Of a DNA stretch of 64,000 nt, positions 23,521 to 35,815 are shown in pieces; position 1 is the stretch's first letter, and every line of letters starts with the position of its first letter. A program made the position numbers and the translations under genes. The stretch comes from Nephrocerus scutellatus (Eukaryota > Arthropoda > Insecta > Diptera > Pipunculidae), in assembly GCA_947095585.1 (NCBI GenBank), contig OX352761.1, positions 135,748,277 to 135,812,276 on the forward strand. Reading direction: 5' to 3'. A model generated the notes under the pieces. That model saw nothing but the letters and a program-made list of their open reading frames with translations, had not been told where the DNA came from and made no database searches.

Positions 23521-24049
23521 GCGAATTAACGGAAATTGATATTTAAGTGAAGTTTAAAATATCATTGTTAAATATCAGTTCTATTTTAACTATACTCGTA
23601 TTTGAAGAGCTATAAAAGAAATTTAACTTCTACTAAGCAAATGACCCTATTTGTATTTTTACCCGATTTAGCTAATATTGTTAAATTTAATATAATCGAT
23701 AATTATTGATTTCCGAATTATGAAAATATAAAAAAAAAACAAAGTAAACAACTTTTTAACTTTTATTATGTATTCTATCATTTACATTGTACACTCTCAA
23801 TTCCACACATGAAACATTTATAAAACATTTAAAACGATTAGTAAAGGAAAAACTTAAGTATATACAGTTACTAAGAGGAGGTATTGAAAACAGATTTAAT
23901 TGAAATTAATTAAACGAGAGGCTATTATGCTATACATAGTGCTTTTTATTTTTTAGGTTAAATAGTTCATGTATAACATGTCGTTGCTTGAAAAGATGCC
24001 TCACATTGTTGAATGTAGGTGCTTGACATTTAGCAAAAGTGGGCTACTA

Positions 24050-24515
24050 CAGCTGCATGGAATTAGAAATACGCGAACGGTTTCTTAAAGCCAACAAAGC
24101 CTACTTTAGTCTGTCAAGGGTCTTCAAATCCAAAAATTAAACCGATAGCATCCAAGCTGCTAGTGTAAAAGACAATGATGATACCAGTACTTTAATATAG
24201 ATAAAAGCTATACCCAACGAGGCTATCGCGATGTCTTGAAGTTAATTGAGCTTGGTAGATTCCGGTGGGCAGTACACCTGGCTCGCTTAAGCGAGGATCA
24301 AACCGCTCGTAAGGTCATTTGCGCTACGATTTATGCTACATTATGGCCGGCAAAGCCTTGCTGAAATATGGCATATACCAGGACTTCCAGAGTTGAGGAA
24401 TGTCAAACATAATGAGATGGCTCGATGGATCAAAATCGGTATCGGTGGAGTTGCAGAGTTTTTTTGCGGGAGGTCAGGATCAGACACCGGTTGTAGAGCC
24501 AAATATTATGATGAT
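24050..24515 (+). mobile_element. non-LTR retrotransposon 3' fragment (family 1)
   Basis: Broken plus-strand reading: KANKAYFSLSRVFKSKN near 24090, then a heavily mutated RT-tail, then the C-terminal MARWIKIGIGGVAEFF near 24413-24465 and the 3' end GTAGAGCCAAATATTATG followed by (ATG)n at 24506-24522. The short tandem tail is a normal non-LTR terminus. Inactive. Confidence 0.78.
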
Positions 24516-24524
24516 GATGATGCT

Positions 24525-24835
24525 ACTTAGCACAGCGTGGGCGTTATTGTACAGGAGAGAAGATGTTTCTGTGCTAGGGGTTTGAGGGTAAACTGATTAG
24601 CATTTAGAGTATATTCATGGATCGGTGCCATACAGCTGGCTATTTCTCATGAGTGGTAGTAGCGATTACACAGTGACAAGCACGAAACATACCTACGGTG
24701 TTCAAGGGAATCTATTAACATCGCAATATTTTTGTCACTGCTAAGTTTTAACGCTCTGTTCTATCTATATAGCGGATACAAGGTAGTTTTAAAAGCCCTT
24801 GACCAGTATGACTCTTGCACCTAAGTTCGGCAGCA
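24525..24835 (-). mobile_element. non-LTR retrotransposon 3' end (family 2)
   Basis: The inverted sequence CACGCTGTGCTAAG at its low-coordinate edge matches the 3' UTR of the copies at 9380-9990 and 39490-39885, and the minus strand gives NRALKLSSD-like sequence near 24745. It abuts the 3' tail of a family-1 copy, the same arrangement seen at 9375/9380. Confidence 0.55.
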
Positions 24836-25520
24836 AGAAAATTTAAATTTTTTCACAAAATTATTTTTTTGGTATTTTTTTGTAACGTAATTCAAGTATC
24901 CGGTATAGTGCTTAGCTTTAATACGTCAAAAAATATACATTCCTTTAAATTTGTTGTAGATATATGTTAAGTTTACTTGGATCTATGCAATTAGTTAATG
25001 TTGTTTATTAACATTTGAAGTCTTCTTTAAATACTTCGTCTATGAAGAAAACTATAAGAAATATGTTTACTTATACAATACAGAAAATATTCCACATCCA
25101 TTCTATTTTAATACAATGCACACACATGAGATAAAACAAAAGAAATTAAATTAATAATTATTTTTGAATACTTTCAGTGCTTCATTTTTACAAAACATTT
25201 TAAAATAGAACACTATTTTCCACATGAAACATGAAAATTGCAAATATGAAACATTGAAACATTATGTTCGTTTTTATATATCTATTTTAAGAAGAACACC
25301 GTGTAAATATGAGAAAATGTTACGTATAAGATAAGAACACAAAATAAAATAATGTTGTTTTTAATTTTTATTTCTAAGTATATATTAAAAAAAGATTTTT
25401 TATTTAATTTTCTTAATAAAAAATCAAACAAATATAACGATGAAATTTATTTATTACACTATAAAAATAGGTAGTTAGTAGTTGAAATGAATGTATAGGG
25501 TTTTGAAAGTTTATACGTAC

Positions 25521-25571
25521 TTGCACGTCCTACCATTTGTACGGCACGGACGCCTTTCCTGAACGTCGCCA
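25521..25571 (-). CDS. slo: slo 51-bp linker cassette exon
   Basis: Encodes VATFRKGVRAVQMVGRA, a 17-residue basic insertion for the linker. The acceptor is CAAACAG and the donor GTACGT. It enters and leaves in the phase used by every exon of this region (G + TG gives Val; the final A pairs with the next exon), so it is a symmetric cassette. The G+C content is far above the surrounding intron, and the codons show no stop. Basic residues (RK, R, R) could bear on regulation; that is inference. Confidence 0.82.
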
Positions 25572-27755
25572 CTGTTTGGTCATAAAAACAAATTTATAGG
25601 ATTGTACACAGGAAAATGAAGTAATGCACAGTTGAACATAAAAATGAAAAAATTAAAATATTGGGGAATCAAAAATATGTATACATTCATATATACATAT
25701 ATATATATATATATATACATATTAATATAAACGAAAAATCAGAAAATTAAACTCGTAAGTAAAAGATAATTTTAATGTATTTAATATTAATAATTCAATG
25801 ACTTAGGGTTAGTTGCATATACATTCATAATAATGAGGGTATATATTCTTACATAGTATCGGTTTTATACGTACATAATAAAAGGATTACGATTTCAGTT
25901 GTTATTAAAAATAACATTTAAGCGATTAGTTACATGATAATCAAACCTCCCCATTTCCCTGCACCTATATTTAAATTGATAGAAATTAATTATTTATGGT
26001 GGCGTTAATAAATTTATTATTCAATATTCTTTCTCTATATTATTTTCACGAAATATTGATGTTAGGTTTTTCATCAATATTTCCACCAATTATTTTTTTA
26101 AGGCATGTTATTACCTGCATACCCTGGGTTTTAAAAATTGTTATCGAAAATATTGTTCACACAAGCCACACACTTCACAGAGTATGCAAAAACTACTGAC
26201 CGACAGTTAATCAAAATTTAAAAACTATACTAATAATTATAATATTAAAATTGCAATTCAATTTACACTTTTACATCTTAACATCTTAATGTTTTAGAGC
26301 AACGAAGTTATTATTATGTATTATTTAGTGGTTACGTTTGATGTTCACTGTCTTTACTGTAAGGCTTAGTCGCTTAGTGTATTAAATAACTACCTATGAC
26401 TGAACAATAAAAAGACTAACTAAGACACAACAAGTATTGCGGCTGAATCCGCAATATTTACGCCACCTATAGGTATTATCGGCTCCCTACTCTAGTAAAT
26501 GCAATGTAGTTATTGCCTTGCCTTTTTGGGTAAGAGGGTAAAATACCCGTTCCATTTTCTAAGGCTGTCTATTTATTACAATATTTTAAGTGATGTAGAA
26601 TTTGAACCAAAACTGCAATGACAAAATTCGTAAGCAGATCCTTCCATAACATTTCAAAAATTACATTTGACCATTACAGCAAAAACCAAATTTTACTCTG
26701 CGCCGTAAAAAGTAAAGTAAAAGCTAACAAGTAAATTATTATACCGAAGAGAAAGTTATATTTGTTAGTGTATATTAATTATTATAATAATTTTAGCCTG
26801 TAGCAAAGCTTTGCAAAAAATTTATTTAAGCATCAACTACAATAGTTTGCTAATACTTATAAGTTATACTTCTGCAATTTAGTATTTATTGTAGATACAT
26901 AAGTCATATGTCTACCGATAAATCCTGATAAGAAAAGATGTACTTGAATGTTACGTAATTAATTTGCAGGGTATGACTACTTTTTAGCACTAAAAATCAT
27001 TAGCTGTGTAGATGTACTTATTTATATTCGCTACACAGGATTTTCCCCTAAGAGCAAGGAAACAAAGCGGAATAACTTTTGTGGAAAATAAATAAATTAA
27101 TGTTTCTTCTTTATGTATATATATTTTAGTATTTTATTATATTATGTTTGTAAGTAATACAACAAAGCTTGCAATAAATTATTTCATTGCATATTACTTT
27201 TCCGATGATTAGTAATAATTTATAAGCACCCAAAATGAATAGCAACAAAAAGGACAAGAAATATACATAATATGGAATTAGCAAATAGACAATCAATTAT
27301 TATTTTATTAAAAATTTGTTCTCACTGTAGTATTTTCCCATTCAGTCTGGAAAATACTACTTGAAAATATGTGTGCGAAAAAAATGTCGTGTATCATCAG
27401 CATTTTAACGTGAGTTAACGTTAAATTTAATTGAAAAACTTATTATATAAGTTTAGGTAACCATTAAATTGTTAAACCTTTTAACGGCAAAAAATTATAA
27501 AATCTTTCGAAAAAATTAGTCGTAATCTTAAATTTTAACTGAAGTTAAGATTTTTTGTCAGTTGTAAAAAATTAAATACTGAGGGAAATTGCATAATTCT
27601 TGTATAGGAAATATGAAAAAAATCTATGGTAATAGCAATTTAACTTAGTTATTACGAAACACTGATAATGTTTAGTAACTTTTTTTTTGGGTATAGCATT
27701 TAAGATAAAACAACAAACTTTGAATTAAGTTTGATTAAGAATATGATATTCGTAC

Positions 27756-27827
27756 CATCGATTTGATTAATGGCTGTATTTAGGCCTTGATTTACCATTC
27801 CAGTCTGCATCATAATCATGCCCACAT
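27756..27827 (-). CDS. slo: slo 72-bp linker cassette exon
   Basis: Encodes DVGMIMMQTGMVNQGL then NTAINQID, a 24-residue Met/Gln/Asn-rich insertion. The acceptor is TTTTGCAG and the donor GTACGA. The first two bases complete Asp after the G of exon 31240-31275. The last G is completed by TG of the 51-bp cassette or AT of exon 18564-18638. It is the only high-complexity patch for several kilobases. I take it as an alternative exon of site G. Confidence 0.8.
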
Positions 27828-28079
27828 CTGCAAAATTTTCCATAAATATATAGGTACACAAAGAATTTCATATGTATTATAAAACATATTTCTAATATAA
27901 AGATATCGGGGTGGCTCGTCAGTTTTTTACATGACCGTTAACTAAATTATCTATTTAAACATTTTTATATGCGATATGTATTTATATACCAGGTGATTCA
28001 CCGAATATGTTCAGTATTTCTTTTTTAACTGAAAAAGATGTAAGGTACTTTTTTCAACATGCTTAATATATTTTGTTCA

Positions 28080-29310
28080 AGTTAAATTGGGAGGGCGGGC
28101 ATCAGCGAAAAAATGAATTGGACGGGAGATCAATAATGAAATTGAGAAAGAGTGTCGGAGACAAAACGGAGCCTTGCGAAACACCAGTGTTTATGCGTTG
28201 AACATTAGATTTGAAACTGTCCAATACAATCTGGATTGAACCATCAGAAAGGTACTAATTTTTAATTGAACAGCTTGACGCCAGACTCTGTCAAATATAT
28301 CGAGTGCAAAATATTTACTTTCATCAAGTTTGGGAATAGACTGGTTTCACTTTTCGGTGGGATATGCTATGAGAACTCTAGTGGGACGTTAGCTTCTCAA
28401 TCCGTACTGTTAATCGAGAAGGATTTACCATGATTCAAGGTATTGCATAAGCTAATAATTTATCAGCATTTCCATGAGCTTTGAAAATACGGATGTAAGC
28501 ACTATAGGTCGGTACGAATAAACAGGTTTTCTATTAACCGGCTATAAAAAGGCTGTTTCCAATTCTTTGGGTAGACTTCAGAATAATAGGAGAAATAGAT
28601 AAGTTTACGCAATGGACATGTTAGCATTGAAAAATATCTCTTCAACACTTTTGCGGGAATATCATCTAGCCCAACAGATTTGTAAATGTTGAGATTAGTA
28701 AAAACTCTAGCTAGTGTACACGTACTTATCTAGATCCGTCCCTTAGAGAATTCAACTCTTTAAAGCCGAGAAACAATTTAGCAATGTGGAACCAGCAGAT
28801 AGGCCTTGTCTAAAGAGCTGACTCTTGGAATATCATTGTTAATGAGCGTTGGACTTGCCAACGAGGCAATATTTTTAATTCATAAATGCTCTGATTAAAA
28901 AAAACGCAAAAGAAGAAGGAATTGGTATTTCCTTTCTTCGAATTATATAACCACACGAAAAGTGAACATCAGACCCAGCTAAGAGATAATTTTTAACACT
29001 GACGGCTAGTTAATATTCTCAATGTTCAATTCTTTAGAACGAAAGAAGTCCGCATTTGACTTGAAAACTATAGTGTTATATTTGCAGTTGTTTAAAATAA
29101 CGTAATTTTTTGCAGTTCTAAGAATACTTATGGTGTAATTTGCAGTTTAACATATATGTTTAGGATATTAAACCAGAAAAATACAAAATACCTTTTAAGC
29201 AGTGGTTTTGTTCCTCGATACGAGTTTTTACTGAACGAACCAGCAACTCACCCAGTATGTTAAGTAATTTCTTTTCTACTGTTCTTTTAAACGCTCTTAC
29301 GAACTGGGGA
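28080..29310 (-). mobile_element. non-LTR retrotransposon remnant (family 2-like RT)
   Basis: The minus strand carries VGLDDIPAKVLKRYFSML near 28640-28690 and YYSEVYPKNWKQPFYSRL near 28535-28600 (fingers of the RT). Near 28120-28200 is the motif VSQGSVLSPTLF, the RT block normally GVPQGSVLSPLLF. At 29200-29280 there is LLNILGELLVRSVKTRIEEQ of uncertain origin. Frameshifts and stops are common. It has the same orientation as slo. Confidence 0.78.
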
Positions 29311-29495
29311 TTTAAATTATTATATTATTTACATTTATTTACAAGGTTTAACACGAGGAAATATACAGCCATTTAACATAGAGTACGTGTAGATATTTCC
29401 TAAAAACTGGAGTTTAAAGTAATACAGATCGTGCGTAAAATATTTGCGCAATATTGTTAATAAATAAAAACGATTATAAAACGATCCCGTCTTAC

Positions 29496-29540
29496 CGTGG
29501 TTTTTTTTTCTTTTGATTTTGCAAACACCATCCGGATTTA
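29496..29540 (-). CDS. candidate 45-bp slo cassette exon
   Basis: Minus-strand sequence between an AAAAAAAG acceptor and a strong GTAAGA donor encodes VNPDGVCKIKRKKNH plus one carried base. Both ends are in the phase used by all neighbouring exons. The insertion would be strongly basic (KIKRKK) with one Cys. The polypyrimidine tract is poor (TTTCTC followed by A), but exon 10570-11077 uses a similar acceptor. I do not recall this peptide with certainty from Drosophila. Confidence 0.45.
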
Positions 29541-31239
29541 CTTTTTTTGAGAAATTGTATTTACACTCTTAACCAAACTAATAGGAGTAAGGATTTTTTT
29601 CTCAAACGAGTTCAACACATTCTGACTAAAACAATTAATACCTAAATTTAATAATAACTGTTCTAATTAAGTTATTGGTATCAATGCCTAATTTGTGAAC
29701 AATCCTACCAGTAAACACTTTATTTTAATAAGAACGTATTTACAACGAAAACCAACACAATTCAAAAAACGACACACACCCAGGGTATATCAGTGGAGGA
29801 GCACCTACAAAAAAGATTAGTTAACTCTAGTTAATATTATATATTTATATTTCGTAAATTTTTATTGAAGATGTATGCTCGTTTAAATATCAACACAACA
29901 TTTTATACGGAAGGGGGTAATTCGCTAGTTTTTCTCTAACAGAAAATTGAACTTAATGTAGATATACAGTAGGAATAACATAGTAACAAATTGGTGGCTT
30001 GTGATAGCTATATACACACCTAAAGATTCACATAAAATTTAATGTTCATTGATATCATATATTACCAATAATTTGCTAAAAAAAAGTGATTGAGTATGAG
30101 GATCATAACATGAAGTATTTGTTTGTGCAGATCATGCACTTTTTAAAGAATAATAATTATTATAATAATATTAATAATAATAATATTGTAAAAATGTGCA
30201 ATTTTTTGTATTCAGCTTATCAATTTCAAGTTGATTCATTTATTATACTCTCAGGCAAATTTTGGCGAATTGAATGTAATAATTGTACTATGATTAAACC
30301 AAAATTCAAAATTGAAACAAAATAGTGGTCATAACAAAATTGTAAATTATCAATTTGTTTAAAATTAAGATCATTTATGTTGGTTTGGTGGTATTTAAAA
30401 AAAATATATATATTTATTAAACATTTTTAAAGAAAAATTTCAATCGAAAAAGTATTGATATTTTAAAACAAAATCCAAAACATATTAATAAATCAAGTAA
30501 ATTGCTCAGAGCAGTAGAAAAAAGTGAAATTGAAATTCCGATGCCATATGCCATAAAATATAGAAATATGCAGGCTTAAAAAAAGATTCATTACATTTTT
30601 TAAGTAGTAGTTGTAGTTGTGGATTTCGTCATTAAACAATGTATATTTGACGATTGGTCTTAAAATATTGATGAAGCCGTCCATCAAATTTACAATGTTA
30701 CGTGTGGAAACAGAATTATATATGTTAAATTTAACTCATAAATATAAACGTATTGGTGTTAATAATGATTTGGGGTTTTTTTTTTGTTAAAGACTGGGCA
30801 AAGATTGTTTTATTGTTGTATTGTTAAAGGACGCATATCGCACAAACATATATACAAATCGAAAAGTAAGCCATCAGAAAATCTCGTTAAACAAACGATT
30901 ATTTATATATATCGAGAACATTTTGGTCTAAGATTAGGTAAGTGTGTTAGAAAAAACGTTGTAACGAATAGTGAAATTGTAAAAAGAAAATTTAAGAAAT
31001 AGGGCAGGATAGCAAGGATTTGTTTTCCAACTACATGATATGGTTGAAGAACTTAGGAAAATAACTTTTCAGGTTGTTGACACAAATTAGTAAACAAAAC
31101 ACAATTAATAACTATAAATTGCGTCATTTTTGTGGGCGGACTTGCAGAAAACGGGAAAAACAAAATAAAATTTCATTTTTTGTCGTTTATTATCAATTTA
31201 AGTTAAATTTTTTGTTATTATTGATTTTTCGTTCTTTAC

Positions 31240-31275
31240 CTAAATCATCAAATTTGTTCCTTGGTTGTACAGTCA
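31240..31275 (-). CDS. slo: slo 36-bp exon (LTVQPRNKFDDL)
   Basis: Encodes LTVQPRNKFDDL; Drosophila has LTVQPRSKFDDL. The acceptor is CACACAG and the donor GTAAAG. The first codon is split (T upstream, TG here). The final G starts an Asp codon completed by the next exon used. It is the upstream anchor of the 12.6-kb cassette region: the sequence before it is constant and the sequence after it is variable. Confidence 0.95.
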
Positions 31276-31764
31276 CTGTGTGAAAAGATTTGTTTATTTT
31301 TTTTTTTAATTTGGTTTCGATTGATTTCATATTATTTTGGTATTCATTGTAGATATACCGAAGTAAACAACGCCAACGAGTCATAGATACATTTAGAAAA
31401 AAAAATTTATTATCAAAAAATGTAAATTATTTTTTAGGAAAATTTAGAACATATATCTGGCGACAATAATATAAATATTGATACACAACTTAATAATATT
31501 TATATTTAAAAAAGTTTCATAAAATTGTTGTTTTAAAAATAAGACTGTTTTTTATTATATAGATACTTATTTCAATTATCTAGCTTAATCATTAAACATT
31601 AAAATTTCCCTAAATAGTTTTGAATTGATTTTAAAAAAATTCAAAAATATAAAAAATTAAAGATTATAAAATTTATAAAAATAAAAATATTCGAAGAGAA
31701 ATGATACTTTTTTTAATTAAATTTAATTTTAAATTATTGAAAGAGGTGAATCATCAGTACTTAC

Positions 31765-31841
31765 AGTTTTTACATTTACATTTTTTTATGAGAGTTTCGT
31801 CTTTTATATCTTCATGGCATGCTTTGCAATAGAACCAAGCT
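31765..31841 (-). CDS. slo: slo exon with CKACH heme-binding motif
   Basis: Encodes AWFYCKACHEDIKDETLI then KKCKCKN, at the end of RCK1. CKACH is the CxxCH motif shown in vertebrate BK channels to bind heme and inhibit opening; both Cys and the His are present. Entry is with A completing Arg (AG+A) after a TTTAG acceptor, and exit is with T of a Leu codon at a GTAAGT donor. The length is 77 bp. Confidence 0.97.
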
Positions 31842-31906
31842 CTAAAGAATTTTTGTAAAATACATTTATCTTTATATAATGGTCTTTTTATAAAAAACGA
31901 TCCAAC

Positions 31907-32065
31907 CTTTTTACTTCATCAGCACTTTGTGCTATGAAAAATCCTTGTGTATTGGCTTGGATTTTCGCACCTCGCGGATTGATCGAAATTTTACTATCGG
32001 CGCCCTCTTCAGCTCCTTTGATTTCGATAGCTAAGAGCAATAGTTTGAGTTTCGTAAAACACAAT
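31907..32065 (-). CDS. slo: slo exon, RCK1 C-terminal part
   Basis: Encodes LCFTKLKLLLLAIEIKGAEE, then DSKISINPRGAKIQANTQGF and FIAQSADEVKR. Drosophila has LCFSKLKL. The acceptor is CATAG and the first base completes the Glu codon begun (GA) in either E exon. The donor GTTGGA is a weak 5' splice site; the intron behind it is only 65 bp, so recognition may be by intron definition. Confidence 0.97.
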
Positions 32066-33564
32066 CTATGAAATTTTTTAAATGGAAGAAAGGTAAAAGG
32101 CAGTAAATTAATTCCTACTCACTTCATTGAAATTAAAATGCTAGTAAATTATTTAGTTGTTTAAATATAAAAAAAATTCGTTGTCTATAATATATTTTTA
32201 TTATAAAAAATCAAAAAGCGTTTTTATACAAAAGCATGCACACATTTTAATTTCATGCATTGACAAAAGCCATTGTCAAAAAAGATCAACAAGCAATACA
32301 CAAATACTATGTTATGTAGAGAATCAGTTATTAAATTTTTGTTTACAACGAACGGAAAATTATTGAACAGAACGCAGGGATTACAGTGACAATGATGGTA
32401 AAAAGTTAAAATCAAATAATTCATTAAAAAAAAACTTTGGAAAGGCGAATATTTATTATACGACGAGTGAACAATAAAAGATGTGACGATGTAAATATTC
32501 GAAAAAGTAATTTCTGGAACTAATGAAAACGATGTTCTACATTTTGTATTTTCAAATTTAATGATATGGAATTTTCCACGAAAGATGGGAACATGTTTGG
32601 TTTATTTGTATTTAAGCTGAAAAAATACTATACGAATTATCCAATTGGCCAGAGTTTTTTTGTATTCCCATTGTGCATGTCAAATATTTTCTATTTTTCT
32701 ATTGTCATGATTATATCTTTTTTGCCTCCAAATAAAACAACTACCACAAATTACCTAAATAAGGTCTTCTTAAGAAACAAATAAAAATGTAACTCAACTC
32801 AAGTTATGATTAAAGTGATCGAATCTTCTTGGTGTAAGGCATGACGAGTTTTTCTAATTAACAACTTTTAATAAATTTGTATAGTACACATTATGAACAA
32901 AGCGTGGAAAACTACAGTACTAGAAAATTCACGTGTGAGTCGACAAAATCTTCAATTAAAAAAAAAAAAATCAAAACATTTCAGTCCGAATAAAAAATGA
33001 CAAAAATATATAGTTTTTTACCGAAATATTTTGCTTCCAAAAACAAAATTTAAATTTGCCGACGGGAAAATTGAGAAGAAATCGTATCCTAATAATCAAA
33101 CATGCAACTAAGGTGATTATAAAAAATACTCTTGTTGGTCATTGATAAAAGGGTAAAGATAGAGAGAGAAAAAATTATTTTAGGGCAAGGCGAAATCTCA
33201 AAAATATCTAATTCAGTATTAATAATGAAAAAGTAGGAAGCACTTATTATTATTAATGGATTAAAAAACAACAAACGAAACTTTCTTCATTCCATGTCAT
33301 TGAGGTATTAAGTAAAAAGTATTAATTCAAGGCAAAATGAAACGTTCTTTGTTACAATATAGAATTTACATAATTTGTAATTTCTATCAAAATTAGTTTG
33401 AAAAAGAGTAAAAGTATTAGTAGTATCAGTAGTAGTGGTGGTAGTGAGTAATATTTTTAGGTTAGGTATACTTATTTTAGAAATTTAGTATTTATCATTT
33501 GTTTTATGTTGCATTGTTATTATGTATTTATAAATTTGTAGTAAATGTCGATTAAGGATCTTAC
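32066..33564. other. slo intron, nothing recognised
   Basis: A 1.5-kb A+T-rich intron between the RCK1 exon and the first E exon. Short open frames here lack splice sites and coding character. No repeat was identified. Confidence 0.6.
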
Positions 33565-33677
33565 TCGCTGGCTTGTGGGAATGTCATGCCGGTAAATGAA
33601 GGTGAAAGGGTTTCTGTATACATCTCACACCCTGTACCTTGAAGATAATCATTTTGCCAGGCCTGAGTATCTGGTGA
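33565..33677 (-). CDS. slo: slo alternative exon E, version 1
   Basis: Encodes SPDTQAWQNDYLQGTGCEMY then TETLSPSFTGMTFPQAS plus GA of Glu, matching the common Drosophila E exon. The acceptor is TTACAG and the donor GTAAGA. The length is 113 bp, the same as 37827-37939, with identical phases; using both or neither would break the frame, so the two are mutually exclusive. It differs from version 2 at QA/QS, Q/T, Q/R, C/M and SFTGMTFP/TFIGIPFA. It lies in RCK1. Confidence 0.97.
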
Positions 33678-35189
33678 CTGTAAGATTAAAATGGTTTTTG
33701 TTTTGGATTGGATATAACTTTGCTATTTAAATTGGTCAAAAGTGAATTTTTATTCTCTATTGTCTCTCTATGTTAGTTAAGTGCATACATATATAGGATA
33801 TATATGCAAGTATACATGAATGAATAAATTCAATAATTTTCTATTCGCCCTTTCATTGAAATAATTCCCCGACAGAATAAGCTGTTCCTATGCAAATCAT
33901 ATTGTTTTATATTATAAAGATAACACAAATATCATTTCTTAAACACGAAAGTGCTTTCTAAATGCACCGACTAAAGACGAACGAACTTATGGGACGACAA
34001 ACATTCCAGGAAACAATCAGTGTGCGCCACTATGCATCAACACAATGAGAAGGACAATTTTGGAAATTTGTACACTTGAATTTTATTTTATATTAAAGCA
34101 CTTCGCTTGCAATACTTTCGGATTTGCATTAAATGTTAGTCTAAGCACCCAGTTTGCAAAAAAAAAGATTACTTTTTTTTAACATAATCCCACATAATTT
34201 CAAAATAAAAGACAAACACAAAAAGCAGCTATAAAATAAAACAAAAAAAGAAAATTTATTAACTTAAAACTTTGTTTGGCATATTTCGAAAGCTCTAACT
34301 TTATGATTTATTAAAAAGCTTGTGTAAGATACTCTTTACATATTCTCAATTTTCGTTTATGCCATACATACGCAATAAATATGCATATTTTATAGATTTT
34401 TGGTTTTATACAAATGCTGGAACGTTTACAACAACAGGAAAAGCCATTTTTTGTGTCAGTGTATTTTTTGAGTTGTGTATTTTATGTTAGCAAGAGTTAT
34501 TGTTCTCTGGGTGTAATGATCCCTAGATTAACTTAAAATTTACGAGTATTGTAAAAAAATCAATATTCCAATGTGAACTGGAATATAAGTTGGTAGCAAC
34601 GATGAATAGAAAAACGACCCTAAATTCTGACCAAAAAAAATGCCTGAATTCAGTCTAATTAATATTTTTATCATCTTTGTTTCTAACAAAATTTAGTTTA
34701 GATAAGTTAAGTTTTAATAGCTCCAAGTGAAGCAGTCAGTTAGTTAGCTAGCCAATCGGTTTAGATTCAGAGAGTTAAAATATTATTTGAAGATAAAATA
34801 TACACTCCACAAACGTGTAAGAAAATGTCGCTTGATATTTTGAACTTCAAATCGTTCAAATCGGCAAAAAAAAATTGACATCTGTTTTATTTGGGAAATT
34901 GTTCATAATGAAAAATCGACAAAGTTCTGAAAAATTATTAATCACCCAAAGGTTTCGGACGATTACTCATTTTTCCGATTTTCCTTTTTATTGTGAACAG
35001 TAATACATATTTTCATAAAATTAATGTTTGATATAAATAAAGCTTTTTCATTTGGAAAGCGTGAAGGTAGCTGCTGTTTGTTTGACTCCTTGTCTCCTCT
35101 ATACTCGGCATTTAATGATTGAATATTACTTGCTTCAATAAATGCAAATAATACAAATTTTGTGTCAAAGTTCGCATACGGTTGCGACA

Positions 35190-35765
35190 ACTTTACGTTT
35201 TTGTGTTTCCAATTAAAAGTTTCGAGTACATTGCGGCTCCAACCGTGATCATCACTATCATCAGCTGTGACAAAACTTTAATGATGTACGATTTTCATCA
35301 GATAGTTCTCAGCAATTAAGCCCATTTCTTGATCACCGGCTTCGTTAATAAGCAAAATAGTCGCATTTGCCAAGTCGTTTATCCTAGAGGGGTCAATTTG
35401 GTCCATACTTCTTCTTCAATGTCGTTTCAACGTTGTCACACTTAATGGAATGGAACCTCACATACTAGAAGAGGTTGACTTGTAGTATGAGTGGTTTCAA
35501 CAAGACGACACTACAAGTCTAAGTTGATCTACAAAAATGGACCAGTCAATTGGCTTCCTCATTCATGTGATTAGCGCCACTAGATTTTTTTCTAATTCCA
35601 ATAAGCAAGAGACAATAGACGACCTCAGGACTAAAAACGTACGTAAAATTGCATATCGCTCGATTTATGCGAAAAAGTCAGCGTGAAATTTTCCATGAAA
35701 AACTTTTAATACATACATCAATGGTACTTTTAACCCAAAATTTTGGATATCTCAAAAACAAGCTG
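35190..35765 (+). pseudogene. degenerate DDE transposase (Tc1/mariner-like)
   Basis: Plus-strand fragments in shifting frames: PYFFFN-like near 35402, VTLNGMEPHI near 35436, and WFQQDDTT at 35492-35515, where the Asp (35504-35506) corresponds to the second catalytic residue of the FQQDGA motif. ETIDDLRTKNVRKIA near 35611-35655 matches the C-terminal domain. It shares TCTCAGNAANNAAGCCCATT with the copy at 42235. The usual third-Asp motif (DLTPLDFFLWG) is not recognisable here. Inactive. Confidence 0.65.
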
Positions 35766-35815
35766 TTATATTTAAAAAAACAAAATGGGACACTCTAATG
35801 AAAATCCCTTTTAAA

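Larger units (their letters stand above)
18639..31239. other. slo 12.6-kb intronic region with optional exons
   Basis: Spans the main alternative-splicing region of the linker (Drosophila site G). It holds two well-supported cassettes (25521-25571, 27756-27827), two weaker ones (22662-22682, 29496-29540), and repeats at 19190-20890, 23290-23520, 24050-24835 and 28080-29310. Stretches 20891-22650, 24836-25520, 25572-27750 and 29541-31239 are A+T-rich, and I recognise nothing further in them. Confidence 0.6.

Noticed and set aside
29780..29804. 25-bp segment GTGCTCCTCCACTGATATAC with a good TTTTTTGTAG acceptor and GTGTGT donor
   Set aside because: Its length would shift the slo frame, and reading through meets a stop; no supporting peptide is known to me.
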